Positions 9,039 through 17,468 of a DNA stretch of 64,000 nucleotides are shown here, in pieces; position 1 is the stretch's first letter, and the number at the start of each line of letters is the position of its first letter. Below the pieces are notes generated by a model, which was not told the origin of the DNA, ran no database searches, and worked only from the letters and a program-made list of their open reading frames with translations. Source of the DNA: Sphingorhabdus sp. EL138 (GTDB taxonomy: Bacteria > Pseudomonadota > Alphaproteobacteria > Sphingomonadales > Sphingomonadaceae); assembly GCF_945890115.1 (NCBI RefSeq), contig NZ_CAMDCK010000013.1:1-64000 (forward strand), read 5' to 3'. The position numbers and the translations under genes are program-made.

Positions 9039-9839
9039 TTATACTATGCGCGCCGCGTTACCGCCACCCTCCATCGCAGCGCCAATACGCGCCCGCACTT
9101 CGGCAGAAATCGCTTTGCGGTCCGGATAATGGAGCGGATCAAATGGCTCCAGAAAATGCAGGGTCGCGGTTATCGGTTTGAGATAAGACAAAAGGCGCCA
9201 GAAATTCTCAGTCACTTTTTCGTCGCCAACCCAAGCCACGCGCGGCGTGTGGTGGCCATAGCTTAGATAGACAGGCTGAACGAGCATGCCAGCGGGCGGC
9301 GGAACCAAAGCGGCGAACAAAGATGGTTTGAACGGCAATAGGCCCGATCCATCATGCGTCGTGCCTTCGGGAAAGATGGTCACCGGCTGGTCGCCCGTCA
9401 TGGCCGCGCGTAAATCATTGACCTGATTGCTAACGCTGGCGCGGTTTTCGCGGTTGACGAAAATAGTGTTGTTGATCTTGCACAGCCAGCCAATCAGCGG
9501 CCAACCTTCGATGCCGTCATTGGCCACGAAAGTGCAGCCCGTAACGCCAGAAATTACGGGAATATCGATCCAACTATGGTGGTTTGCGGCATAGAACACA
9601 TTCTGGCGTATACGGGTACCAGTGGTGGCGGTCGCAATGCCGCTGGTCCAGCTGATCGAGAGCAAAAACAAGCGCGGCCAAGGCGACGGTTTGCGGGTTA
9701 TCCGCCAGACATTATGCAACAGCAAGCTTACGGACAGGCTTGCCGCCATCAGCAGCAGCCGTGTCAAAAACAAGAACTGTCCCGTAACAAAAGCTGTCGG
9801 GTTGCGCCGTTCAATCCTTGCGGTCGATGGCGACGCCAT
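9039..9839 (-). CDS. plsC: 1-acyl-sn-glycerol-3-phosphate acyltransferase
   Basis: 266-residue LPLAT-family acyltransferase making phosphatidic acid from lysophosphatidic acid at the inner membrane. A hydrophobic N-terminal segment (FLFLTRLLLMAASLSVSLLL) is followed by the catalytic N-H-x4-D motif (NHHSWID) and the substrate motif FPEGTT. The 5' end overlaps fur by 29 bp. The fur-plsC-miaB order is common in alphaproteobacteria. Confidence 0.88.
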   Translation of the reverse strand: MASPSTARIERRNPTAFVTGQFLFLTRLLLMAASLSVSLLLHNVWRITRKPSPWPRLFLLSISWTSGIATATTGTRIRQNVFYAANHHSWIDIPVISGVTGCTFVANDGIEGWPLIGWLCKINNTIFVNRENRASVSNQVNDLRAAMTGDQPVTIFPEGTTHDGSGLLPFKPSLFAALVPPPAGMLVQPVYLSYGHHTPRVAWVGDEKVTENFWRLLSYLKPITATLHFLEPFDPLHYPDRKAISAEVRARIGAAMEGGGNAARIV

Positions 9840-10233
9840 AAAGCTCCATACGATGGTCGACCAAACGATAGCCCAGCCGTTCAGCTATGATTTTCTGCAA
9901 TGCCTCAAGCTCCGGATCGACAAATTCGACGACCTTGCCGGTTTCGACATCAATCAAATGGTCATGATGCGCCTCGGGTGATGCCTCATAACGCGCGCGG
10001 CCATCGCCAAAATCATGCCGGTCCAATATGCCAGCCTCTTCGAACAAACGGACAGTCCGATATACGGTGGCAATCGAGATTTTGGGATCAATGGCCGATG
10101 AACGGCGGTAAAGCTCCTCTACATCGGGATGGTCGGTCGCATCGGAAATCACGCGCGCAATGACGCGCCGCTGATCGGTTATGCGCAGGCCCCGTTCGTT
10201 ACAGAGCGCTTCAATGTCAATTTTGATATCCAT
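9811..10233 (-). CDS. fur: Fur-family transcriptional regulator
   Basis: 140-residue Fur family repressor. A winged helix with RITDQRRVIARVISDATDHPDVEELYRR and ISIATVYRTVRLFEEAGIL lies at residues about 15-75, followed by the HHDHLIDVETGKVVEF metal-binding region and an E-x-H-type dimerisation part. The C-terminal CxxC pairs of E. coli Fur are not seen, as in many alphaproteobacterial Fur/Mur proteins. It may therefore sense iron or manganese; I cannot separate these. Confidence 0.9.
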   Translation of the reverse strand: MDIKIDIEALCNERGLRITDQRRVIARVISDATDHPDVEELYRRSSAIDPKISIATVYRTVRLFEEAGILDRHDFGDGRARYEASPEAHHDHLIDVETGKVVEFVDPELEALQKIIAERLGYRLVDHRMELYGVAIDRKD

Positions 10234-10270
10234 TGCCCAAGACGTTTAGTGCCGCCCCGTGATTCGTCAA

Positions 10271-10308
10271 AGAAAAAGGCCGGTGGTGTCCCAGCCTTAT
10301 TTTTTTTG
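10271..10308. terminator. Bidirectional rho-independent terminator
   Basis: AAGGCCGG (10276-10283) pairs with CCAGCCTT (10291-10298) across a 7-nt loop. It has an A run on the left, which reads as a T run for minus-strand transcripts ending after mucR, and ATTTTTTTT on the right. It separates mucR from fur. Confidence 0.75.
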
Positions 10309-10324
10309 CGGATAAGCGAAAAGC

Positions 10325-10759
10325 TTATCTCACTTTTTTCTTACGGCCCGAACCCGGCGCGCGTCCAAGACCAATAGCCTTAGCCAATTCGCGGCGCTGT
10401 TCCGCATAAGCGGGCGCTACCATCGGATAATCGGCGGGTAATCCCCACTTTGTGCGATAATCATCCGGCGTCATACCATAATGCGTCATAAGGTGACGCT
10501 TCAGCATTTTTAGCTTTTTACCATCGTCCAGACAGACGATGAAATCACGCTTTATAGAGTTACGGATAGGAACGGCTGGTTCCAAGGCGGCTTCTACGAC
10601 AATAGCAGGGCCAGAAATTCCGGACAGTGCGGCGTGTACGTTAGAGATTAAAGTGGATACATCAGACACTGCAACGCTGTTGTTGCTAACATGTGCTGCG
10701 ACAATATCGGCAGTTAACGTAATTAACAGTTCAGTGATATCGTTACTTTCTTGTGACAT
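10325..10759 (-). CDS. mucR: MucR/Ros-family zinc-finger transcriptional regulator
   Basis: 144-residue MucR/Ros/Ros-like regulator. The C-terminal half contains [23 protein letters not shown] followed by [21 protein letters not shown], the hallmark of the prokaryotic zinc-finger family. A basic tail, [13 protein letters not shown], probably contacts DNA. The first Cys of the finger is present (V-C-L-D), while the second ligand is Asp rather than Cys, as in many MucR proteins. MucR proteins are global, H-NS-like silencers controlling surface and cell-cycle genes. A strong inverted repeat lies 100-200 bp upstream. Confidence 0.93.
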   Translation of the reverse strand: MSQESNDITELLITLTADIVAAHVSNNSVAVSDVSTLISNVHAALSGISGPAIVVEAALEPAVPIRNSIKRDFIVCLDDGKKLKMLKRHLMTHYGMTPDDYRTKWGLPADYPMVAPAYAEQRRELAKAIGLGRAPGSGRKKKVR

Positions 10760-11115
10760 TTTGAAAACTCTGCACCCGGTTATTATTGTTTTTGTAGTGT
10801 AGAATCGTTTACATTAGCAAAAAAAATCGTCAACTAGTTCAAAAATATTACCTTTGCGGTGTCAAAATGGCAAAGATATCGAGGTAAAATGTCCGCCGCA
10901 GACAGTTATTCTGCCTGCAAGGGCATTTTACCTAGAGATCGAAGCCATTTTGGCGTCCTTAAGATTTGACCCATTTTGTCCCTAACTGCGCTGGCAAAGC
11001 TGGACTTAGAACCACTAAGCCCGCACTTTGCTGCTTTGCACCGCACAAAACAGCCTCAAACCGCGAAGGTGATATTTAAGCGTTCACGGCCTGATGGTCA
11101 AACATCGGCGTTGCG
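10760..11115. other. Intergenic region upstream of mucR
   Basis: No gene is seen in 356 bp between the divergently placed mucR start and the rimI end. The first 100 bp are AT-rich. The middle holds a 37-bp imperfect inverted repeat (annotated separately), with a further related ATTTTG-type box near 10970-10981. The right part has no visible structure. Confidence 0.6.
10858..10957. promoter_or_regulatory. Large imperfect inverted repeat upstream of mucR
   Basis: Left arm 10858-10894 and right arm 10921-10957 are inverted copies matching at 28 of 37 positions, separated by 26 bp. Two conserved blocks stand out: CAAAATGGC and AGGTAAAATG. A further inverted CAAAATGG-like box lies at 10970-10981. 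The symmetry and position suggest an operator region, possibly for MucR autoregulation since MucR prefers AT-rich sites with TA steps, or a large hairpin. The function is inferred. Confidence 0.6.
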
Positions 11116-11571
11116 TTATAGTTCCAATAGCATCGTGATTGCATCGGGATCTATACCGACAGCATTTTTGTAATAATTTTTCCGGCGCCCAATCGGGGTA
11201 AATCCAGATTTAAGATAAAAACCCTGCGCATTGTTGCCATCGCGCACTTCAAGGAAGATTTTTGTTCGCCCCGCATTGCGCGCTTGGTGGATTGTTTCGG
11301 ATAATAAAAGTTTCCCGATATTTTGGCCCTGAAGTCGCCGGGCGACGCCAATCATCAACAATTCTTGATGATCAAATACCCAGCGGCTCATGGCAAAGCC
11401 GCAGATGTCTCCATCGTCTTTAGCAAGCAATAATTGGCAGTCGGGGAGCACCAAAGTTGATAGGCATTGTGCGGCGGTCCATGCCTCGCCAAATCTAGGG
11501 TCGAATGCGTCGTGCATGATATGCATCATGGCCGCAATGTCGCCGGCGCCGCCTTCGACAATTCCAATCAT
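11116..11571 (-). CDS. rimI: GNAT N-acetyltransferase, RimI-like
   Basis: 151-residue GNAT acetyltransferase. The acetyl-CoA motif is MIGVARRLQGQNIGKLLL (Q/R-x-x-G-x-G/A type), followed by FLEVRDGNNAQGFYLKSGF and RRKNYYK. RimI acetylates the N-terminus of ribosomal protein S18, and the rimI-tsaB pairing is widespread. The ATG at 11571 overlaps the tsaB stop as ATGA. A longer frame from 11658 lies inside tsaB and is not used. Confidence 0.88.
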   Translation of the reverse strand: MIGIVEGGAGDIAAMMHIMHDAFDPRFGEAWTAAQCLSTLVLPDCQLLLAKDDGDICGFAMSRWVFDHQELLMIGVARRLQGQNIGKLLLSETIHQARNAGRTKIFLEVRDGNNAQGFYLKSGFTPIGRRKNYYKNAVGIDPDAITMLLEL

Positions 11572-12176
11572 TTGATGTGGGTTATGGGCTTTGCGTCCGG
11601 CGCCCTGCCGTAAATTGGCGTTGCCGCAAGCGGATGCTGTGCCCGCAAATGCGTCCAATGGCGCGCATCAGGTAGCATATCCAGCCAGTGGCGGTCGTCC
11701 CGTTGGGGATCAATGTCGCCTGCCACCAATTTGGCCGTGGCAAGGCTCAGCAGATAGGCGGGCAAGACGGAGCGGACAGGTGCCAGCGAATGCCCATGCG
11801 CATCAAATGCCTCAAAGAAATACTCGCCATGGCCGCCCGTCATGACAACGTCTATTGGTGCGGCTTCGGACAGCTTTGAACGCCCCATCGCCGCCACTAA
11901 AGCGAGGCAGCCATAGCCATGCACATCAATGTGCCATGCCAGGCCTAAAGCCTTTGCGGCGGCCACGCCGACCCGAATACCTGTAAAACTGCCCGGTCCG
12001 ACATTTACCATGACCCGATCCGCCTTGCCATTATCGGGCAATGCCGCGATCAGGGGAAGCAAGCGTTCGGCATGGCCGCGGACTATGACTTCATACGCAG
12101 CGGCAATAACATTCTCGTCATCAAACAAAGCGACCGAGCACGCCCGTGTCGCAGTATCGATGACCAATGTCCGCAT
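11568..12176 (-). CDS. tsaB: tRNA threonylcarbamoyladenosine biosynthesis protein TsaB
   Basis: 202-residue TsaB/YeaZ, an ASKHA-fold partner of TsaD and TsaE in t6A37 formation on ANN-decoding tRNAs. It has the N-terminal MRTLVIDTATRACSVALFD, then VNVGPGSFTGIRVGVAAAKALG, the conserved loop that defines the family. Length is slightly shorter than the E. coli protein. It is followed by rimI with a 4-bp overlap. Confidence 0.93.
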   Translation of the reverse strand: MRTLVIDTATRACSVALFDDENVIAAAYEVIVRGHAERLLPLIAALPDNGKADRVMVNVGPGSFTGIRVGVAAAKALGLAWHIDVHGYGCLALVAAMGRSKLSEAAPIDVVMTGGHGEYFFEAFDAHGHSLAPVRSVLPAYLLSLATAKLVAGDIDPQRDDRHWLDMLPDARHWTHLRAQHPLAATPIYGRAPDAKPITHIK

Positions 12177-12197
12177 GACCGTTCGTTGGCCGCTGTG

Positions 12198-12788
12198 TCA
12201 GAGGATATTGTTAAAGCGGTCGAACGCGGGCCTTGGGCTGCGCTCGAAAATGCTCGCTTTGTCGCCATAGCCCAAGGTGCAGATGAAGTTGGATTGCACT
12301 TTGGTATTTGCAAAAAACGCCTCGTCCACCGCGTCATTGTTAAACCCTGACATCGGGCCAGTGTCCAACCCCAGTGCGCGCGCCGCGAGGATGAAATATG
12401 CGCCCTGCAGGCTGCTGTTGCGAAAGGCGGTTTTTTCTATCGCGACATCATTGCCGGCAAACCAGCTGCGCGCGTCGGCGTGCGGGAAAAGCTCTGGCAG
12501 ATTTTCGTAGAACTCAAGGTCCATGCCAATGATCGCGGTCACGGGGGCCTGAAGGATTTTTTCGCCATTGCTTGGCATGCAACATGCGGCAAGTTTCTGC
12601 TTAGCCTCTTCGCTGCTGCACCAAATGATTCGCGCAGGCAGGCAATTGGCCGATGTCGGACCAAATTTCATCAGGTCCCAAATCTGTTCCAGCTGTGCGG
12701 ACGACACGGGCGTATCCAGATAGCCATTATAGCTGCGCGCTTCACGAAAAAGTTGATCAAGGGCAGCATCGTTCAGGGCGTGTGACAT
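12198..12788 (-). CDS. Nitroreductase-family protein, RutE-like
   Basis: 196-residue FMN-dependent nitroreductase fold closest in form to RutE (malonic semialdehyde reductase). The pattern MKFGPTSANCLPARIIW binds FMN phosphate, followed by AAYFILAARALGLDTGPMSGF-type residues and the C-terminal CTLGYGD. No other rut genes are present nearby, so the substrate is open; a general NAD(P)H-dependent oxidoreductase role is safer. It lies between nfuA and tsaB in the same direction. Confidence 0.85.
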   Translation of the reverse strand: MSHALNDAALDQLFREARSYNGYLDTPVSSAQLEQIWDLMKFGPTSANCLPARIIWCSSEEAKQKLAACCMPSNGEKILQAPVTAIIGMDLEFYENLPELFPHADARSWFAGNDVAIEKTAFRNSSLQGAYFILAARALGLDTGPMSGFNNDAVDEAFFANTKVQSNFICTLGYGDKASIFERSPRPAFDRFNNIL

Positions 12789-12814
12789 GATATATACCTT
12801 CGAAATATGGGAAT

Positions 12815-13390
12815 TTAAGCTGCGCGCACTTCACTGACTTCAGGCACATAATGCTTCAGCAGTTGTTCGATACCGTTTTTCAGCGTGGCGGACGACGATG
12901 GGCAGCCGGCACAGGCGCCCTGCATTTGCAGGAATACGACGCCCTTCTGGAATCCGCGATAGATGATATCGCCGCCGTCATTGGCGACGGCAGGGCGGAC
13001 GCGTGTTTCGATCAGCTCCTTGATCTGCTCCACAATATCGGCATCGGCAGGGTCATCCAACGGATAGTCTGCTGCACCTGACGGGACCGAGAAGCCAGCG
13101 GAGGCCGGCTTGAACAAAGGCATGTTGGCGCTGAAATGGTCCAGCAATATGCCAAGTACGTCCGGCTTGAGACTTGCCCATTCAACGCCGGGCGCTGCCG
13201 TCACGGAAATAAACGAATGCCCTAAAAAAACGCCGGTGACGTCAGCAAGCGCGAAGAGCGCTTCGGCCAAGGGAGAAGCCTCTGCCTCTTCTGGCGAAGC
13301 AAAGTCGCGCGTTCCTGTGTCCATGACCACACTGCCGGGCAGGAATTTGATGGTCGAAGGGTTGGGTGTGAGTTCAGTTTCTATCAGCAT
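12815..13390 (-). CDS. nfuA: NifU-domain iron-sulfur carrier (Nfu-type)
   Basis: 191-residue Nfu protein with an N-terminal Nfu_N domain (TPNPSTIKFLPGSVVM) and a C-terminal NifU domain holding the cluster-binding CxxC in GACAGCPSSSATLKNGIE. It carries 4Fe-4S clusters to target apoproteins in the cytoplasm. Two start codons, at 13390 and 13399, are possible; the Met directly before LIETELTPNP was chosen. It is divergent from the SDR gene at 13488. Confidence 0.9.
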   Translation of the reverse strand: MLIETELTPNPSTIKFLPGSVVMDTGTRDFASPEEAEASPLAEALFALADVTGVFLGHSFISVTAAPGVEWASLKPDVLGILLDHFSANMPLFKPASAGFSVPSGAADYPLDDPADADIVEQIKELIETRVRPAVANDGGDIIYRGFQKGVVFLQMQGACAGCPSSSATLKNGIEQLLKHYVPEVSEVRAA

Positions 13391-13487
13391 TTCCTGCATG
13401 TGGTGCGGTCGCTGACAAAGTGCAAGCCAGAATGTCTTGACAGCGGCCAAGCGTGCGTTGACGGAATGGACGAAAAGGAGAGCAAAA

Positions 13488-14312
13488 ATGACAGATCAAC
13501 CGCACAAAACCGCATGGATCACAGGGGCATCGTCGGGCATTGGCGAAGCGTTGGCCAAGGCTTTTGTTGCCAGTGGCGGCTATGCGATATTGTCTGGGCG
13601 CAATGTTGCGGAGCTACAACGCGTTGCGACTGAAACAAATGCGGCGGAACGCTGTTTGATTTTGCCATTCGACACGGTGGATTATGACGGCTTGGCTGGC
13701 AAAGTGGCCGAAGCTATTGCGTTTCAGGGCCATGTCGACGTGCTGGTCAACAATGCGGGCATTTCCCAACGGTCGCCAGCATTGGATACCGATCTGTCGG
13801 TCTATCAACGGATTGTCGATGTTGACTTGCTCGCGCCCATTGCGCTCACGCAAGCGTTGCTATCGCACATGGTGTCGCGCGGTAGCGGGCAGCTTGTGAT
13901 GATCTCCAGCGTGGCGGGCAAGGCAGGAATTCCGATGCGTACCGCTTATTGCGCGGCAAAACATGGCTTGATCGGCTATGCCGACGCGCTGCGCAGCGAG
14001 GTCGCCGGGCAGGGTGTAAAAGTCCTTGTCGTCGCGCCGGGGTCCGTCAAAACCAATGTCTCACGTAACGCGCTCAATGCCGATGGCTCCGTGCGGGGCA
14101 TCAGCGACGCAGCGATCGACAATGGTATTGATCCCGATAGGGTCGCAAGTCTCATTTGGGAGGCTGTACGTGATGGTAAGCGCGAAATCGTAATCGCCGA
14201 AGGGATGGAGGCTGGCATACCCGTGCTGCGCGCGCAGGATCCGGAAAAGCTGTTTGACATGGTCGAGGCTATGGTCGCGGACGGCTACGCCAAGAAGCTA
14301 TCGGCGCGATAA
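13488..14312 (+). CDS. Short-chain dehydrogenase/reductase
   Basis: 274-residue classical SDR. It has the cofactor motif TGASSGIGEALA near the N-terminus, NNAGIS, a catalytic S of MISSVAGKAG, and YCAAKHG providing Tyr and Lys. The Shine-Dalgarno AAGGAG at 13475-13480 supports the ATG at 13488 over the longer upstream frame. The substrate is unknown. It is convergent with ccmB. Confidence 0.88.
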   Translation: MTDQPHKTAWITGASSGIGEALAKAFVASGGYAILSGRNVAELQRVATETNAAERCLILPFDTVDYDGLAGKVAEAIAFQGHVDVLVNNAGISQRSPALDTDLSVYQRIVDVDLLAPIALTQALLSHMVSRGSGQLVMISSVAGKAGIPMRTAYCAAKHGLIGYADALRSEVAGQGVKVLVVAPGSVKTNVSRNALNADGSVRGISDAAIDNGIDPDRVASLIWEAVRDGKREIVIAEGMEAGIPVLRAQDPEKLFDMVEAMVADGYAKKLSAR

Positions 14313-14337
14313 CGCTCCTTACCCCAGGGGCAGGACT

Positions 14338-14985
14338 CTAAGTTCTGCCAGCGCGCAACGCCGCGCCCGCGGCAAAGGGGGACAGCGCCGTAATCACCAA
14401 CGACGTCGCCGCCAGTAACTGCATCGCGTTGCCGGGGTCTTCGGCCAAGGTGCCTGCGCCGAAGATCAGCAATGGAATGGTGATGGGCACCAACAACAAC
14501 CCGCCAAGCGCGCTTGCACCGCTTAGGCCAGCGGTGAGGGCTGCGATCATCACCGACAGGCCAGACAAAGCGGGCAAAGCCAAAGCAAGGCCAAGGAGCA
14601 AGATACCTAATTGCGCCTCTGGCAAGCCAATCAGCGCAGAGCTAACCACGGTTGCCAATAGTAATGGCAAAGCGAAAGCGACAATATGTCCTGCAATCTT
14701 GGCCGTCGCGACAAGTTCATCCGACCAACCCCGCAAGGCAAGCTGATCGAGCACGCCGGACTGACGGTCGGGCAGGATAAGCCGTTCAATGGGCAGCAGC
14801 GTCGCGAGCAGCGCGGCAATCCATAAAATGCCGCCGCCTGTGCGTGCCAGCAATGCCTTGTCGGGCCCCGTCACAAAGGGGAATAATGTCGCCACGGAGA
14901 GATAAAACACCACCGGAAGCCATAGACCGCCGCCCGTCCATGCCAAACGCACTTCGCGCCCGACCAGAGCAACAAACGCCCTCAC
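14338..14985 (-). CDS. ccmB: Cytochrome c maturation heme exporter subunit CcmB
   Basis: 215-residue integral membrane protein with six hydrophobic segments, matching CcmB. FVALVGREVRLAWTGGG at the start and the PIERLILPDRQSGVLDQLAL loop are typical. Together with CcmA and CcmC it forms the ABC complex that releases holo-CcmE for periplasmic cytochrome c maturation. It starts with GTG overlapping the ccmA stop by 4 bp. No ccmC follows here. Confidence 0.92.
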   Translation of the reverse strand: MRAFVALVGREVRLAWTGGGLWLPVVFYLSVATLFPFVTGPDKALLARTGGGILWIAALLATLLPIERLILPDRQSGVLDQLALRGWSDELVATAKIAGHIVAFALPLLLATVVSSALIGLPEAQLGILLLGLALALPALSGLSVMIAALTAGLSGASALGGLLLVPITIPLLIFGAGTLAEDPGNAMQLLAATSLVITALSPFAAGAALRAGRT

Positions 14986-15593
14986 GCTGCTGCGCCTTGG
15001 CCGTCGAGCAATAGGCTGATTGCGACATTGATGGAGGGCGGTTGATGTGCGGCGACAAGGACAATTCCGCCCGAGGCCGCACGCGCAATTATCGCCTGAT
15101 CAAGCCGCACGCAGCTTGCACTATCGAGGCCATTATAGGGTTCATCCAGCAACCAAATATCTGCATGGGATGCAAGGACGCGCGCGATGCTTGCGCGCTT
15201 GCGTTGTCCCGTGGAGAGAAAGCGCACGGGAATATAAGCGAGGTCTTGCAAATCCATATCGGTTAAGGCCGCATTACGTGCCTCGGCCGATGCGCCGTCC
15301 ATATCCGCCCAAAAGCGGAGCGCGGCCTCCACGGTCATATTGCCATCCAACGCCAGATTTTCGTCCGCAAGCGCCATGTAACCTTCGGAATGGATCGCAC
15401 CGGACGTTACTGTCAGCAATCCGGCGACAAGGCGCAGCAATGTCGATTTTCCGCATCCATTGGCACCCCTGATCCAGATGATGTCACCGGCGCGCGGCGC
15501 CAGCGATAGATCGCGCAGCACCATGCGGTTGCCGCGCATGACCGCGACATTGTCAAGGCTAAGCGATGGCAAGGATGCTTGACGGGAAGACAT
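14982..15593 (-). CDS. ccmA: Cytochrome c maturation ABC ATPase CcmA
   Basis: 203-residue ATP-binding subunit of the heme-handling Ccm complex. It has Walker [13 protein letters not shown], signature LSTGQRKR and Walker [13 protein letters not shown]. Length is normal for CcmA when the start is ATG 15593 ([13 protein letters not shown]); the longer frame upstream encodes a cysteine-rich stretch that is not part of the family. It overlaps ccmB by 4 bp. Confidence 0.93.
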   Translation of the reverse strand: MSSRQASLPSLSLDNVAVMRGNRMVLRDLSLAPRAGDIIWIRGANGCGKSTLLRLVAGLLTVTSGAIHSEGYMALADENLALDGNMTVEAALRFWADMDGASAEARNAALTDMDLQDLAYIPVRFLSTGQRKRASIARVLASHADIWLLDEPYNGLDSASCVRLDQAIIARAASGGIVLVAAHQPPSINVAISLLLDGQGAAA

Positions 15594-15642
15594 ATCGCGA
15601 CTTAGGCAGATATTCGTGCAATTGCAAAAGCAGGATGAGGTT

Positions 15643-15936
15643 ATGCATATTTCAAGACTGGAAGACGCCGCCCGCGATATCGCCATGCAACAATTGCCGC
15701 AATGGACATATGATGCGGATGCCAAGGGTATCCGCCGAACATTGCGCTTTGCCGATTTTGCAGAAGCGTTTGGTTTCATGACCCGCGTGGCGATTTTGGC
15801 CGAAAAAGCGGATCATCATCCCGAATGGTTCAACGTATATAATCGCGTTGAAATTTTGCTGACCACCCATGATGCCGATGGCCTGTCGCAACGCGATATT
15901 GACCTTGCCAGCAAAATCGACGCGATTGCGGCTTAG
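15643..15936 (+). CDS. phhB: Pterin-4-alpha-carbinolamine dehydratase
   Basis: 97-residue PCD/DCoH protein, which dehydrates 4a-hydroxytetrahydrobiopterin to recycle the pterin cofactor of aromatic amino-acid hydroxylases. The catalytic motif is E-K-A-D-H-H-P-E-W ([17 protein letters not shown]) and the C-terminus has [17 protein letters not shown]. The ATG at 15643 (MHISRLED) follows GATGAGG; an upstream ATG at 15616 would add nine residues. It is divergent from ccmA. Confidence 0.92.
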   Translation: MHISRLEDAARDIAMQQLPQWTYDADAKGIRRTLRFADFAEAFGFMTRVAILAEKADHHPEWFNVYNRVEILLTTHDADGLSQRDIDLASKIDAIAA

Positions 15937-15943
15937 GCCGCAA

Positions 15944-16762
15944 TTACGGCTTTGGCTGCACAACGTCGCCTAGGCCGCCCAATAGGCCCAATTGCTTGCG
16001 TAAACGGTTCGGAAACCAGCGCGCAGAAAAGGCCAGTTGCTTCGCCATTTTGTTAACCGGCGTATGCACCTTCTCGCCGTGAATGGCTTCCCACGCTGCA
16101 GGGCCGATGATTGAAACGGGGCTGACCTCAACGCCCGCCGACTGAAGTCTTTCCTTGCCCGTCATGTTGCTGCTGGCGTCGACATTGCCGATGATGTTGG
16201 TATCGATGAATCCGGGCATCAGGCTGCGAGATTTAATGCCGTACGGACGCCATTCAATGTCATGCGCTTCGGCAAGCCCACGTACCGCGAACTTGGTGGC
16301 GCTATAGACGCTTAAGCCCGCCGACCCGTAAATACCCGCAGCAGAACTGGTGTAAAGCACACATGCGTCCTGCGTATTCTTCAAAAGGTCGAAACACGCC
16401 CGCGTGCCGCTGATTACGCCCGTCAGGTTGATCGCGATCATGCGGTCAATGTCTTCGTCGGTCATGTCCTGGATAGGGCCGCCAGCGCCGATCCCTGCAT
16501 TGTTGAACAAGACGGTCATATGGCCGTTGGTGTGCTTGGCAAATGCGGCAACAGCCTTTTTCCATTGCGCGCGGTCAGTGACGTCCAATTTGTGACGCGA
16601 ATAACTGTCCTTTGGTAACAAGGCAGCGGTTTCGTCCAAACCTTTTTCATCAATGTCGGCCAGACCGATAAACCAGCCCGCATTTGCAAAATAGCGCGCG
16701 ACTTCGCGACCAAGGCCGGACGCGGCGCCCGTAATGAAAATGCTTTTTTGTGCTGTCGACAT
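15944..16762 (-). CDS. Short-chain dehydrogenase/reductase
   Basis: 272-residue classical SDR: TGAASGLGREVARYF cofactor motif, LFNNAGIGAGG, YTSSAAGIYG with the catalytic serine, and YSATKFAV with Tyr and Lys. The start ATG at 16762 (MSTAQKS) has GAGAGGA upstream at suitable spacing; an in-frame ATG at 16771 is too close to it. The substrate is unknown. It is convergent with phhB. Confidence 0.87.
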   Translation of the reverse strand: MSTAQKSIFITGAASGLGREVARYFANAGWFIGLADIDEKGLDETAALLPKDSYSRHKLDVTDRAQWKKAVAAFAKHTNGHMTVLFNNAGIGAGGPIQDMTDEDIDRMIAINLTGVISGTRACFDLLKNTQDACVLYTSSAAGIYGSAGLSVYSATKFAVRGLAEAHDIEWRPYGIKSRSLMPGFIDTNIIGNVDASSNMTGKERLQSAGVEVSPVSIIGPAAWEAIHGEKVHTPVNKMAKQLAFSARWFPNRLRKQLGLLGGLGDVVQPKP

Positions 16763-16839
16763 GATGATCATTCCTCTCTTACTCACATGACTGTCAGCGA
16801 CATCAATTTGCCTCAAAGGTCAACTGATTATTGCAGATC

Positions 16840-17463
16840 CTAAATGGCCTGAAATCCCTTAGCATAGATATGCCAACTAAAAATCGCTGCAGCCCCGCGA
16901 TGCGGCCGCCAGCGTTCGGCAATGACGCGGATTTCTTTTTCCGATGGCCGCGCATCAAGCTTGAGCAAGCGACCAACCCCCTCTTGCACTGCAAGGTCGC
17001 CCGCTGGCCAAATATCTGGGCGGCCCTCGGCGAACAGCAAATATATCTCTGCTGACCAGCGGCCAATGCCCTTGACCTGTGTGAGATAGGTAATGGCCGC
17101 CTCATCATCATCGGGCAAGGCGTCGAGTGGCAATGCGCCTGACATAACCAGCTCCGCCAGTGACCGCGCATAGCCCTGTTTCTGCCGACTAAGGCCGCAG
17201 GCCCGCAACGCATCGAAATCTTGCGCCAACAACTGCTCGGGCGGGCATCCGGCGCCCAGTTGGGCTTCCAGCTTGTTCCATACCGATGCCGCCGCCGCGA
17301 CGCTGACCTGTTGCCCGACGATCGTGCGCAGCAAGGTGGCGTATCCGCGCTGACTAATCCTTTCGTCAGGATAGCCTGTGACCGTGATGGCTTCAGCGAT
17401 GCCGGGTTCAATCGCGGCCAGCGTATCGAGTGCGGCATGCAGCTTTTGTGTCGTTATGCCCAC
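16840..17463 (-). CDS. DNA-3-methyladenine glycosylase II (AlkA/HhH-GPD type)
   Basis: 207-residue base-excision glycosylase of the HhH-GPD superfamily, removing alkylated purines. The helix-hairpin-helix LTQVKGIGRWSAEIYLLF is followed by the catalytic Asp in WPAGDLAVQEGV. The preceding TIVGQQVSVAAA is the usual start of the DNA-binding core. It lacks the N-terminal domain of E. coli AlkA, like many alphaproteobacterial versions. The start is taken as GTG 17463, 6 bp after rlmB. Confidence 0.88.
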   Translation of the reverse strand: MGITTQKLHAALDTLAAIEPGIAEAITVTGYPDERISQRGYATLLRTIVGQQVSVAAAASVWNKLEAQLGAGCPPEQLLAQDFDALRACGLSRQKQGYARSLAELVMSGALPLDALPDDDEAAITYLTQVKGIGRWSAEIYLLFAEGRPDIWPAGDLAVQEGVGRLLKLDARPSEKEIRVIAERWRPHRGAAAIFSWHIYAKGFQAI

Positions 17464-17468
17464 GCGGC

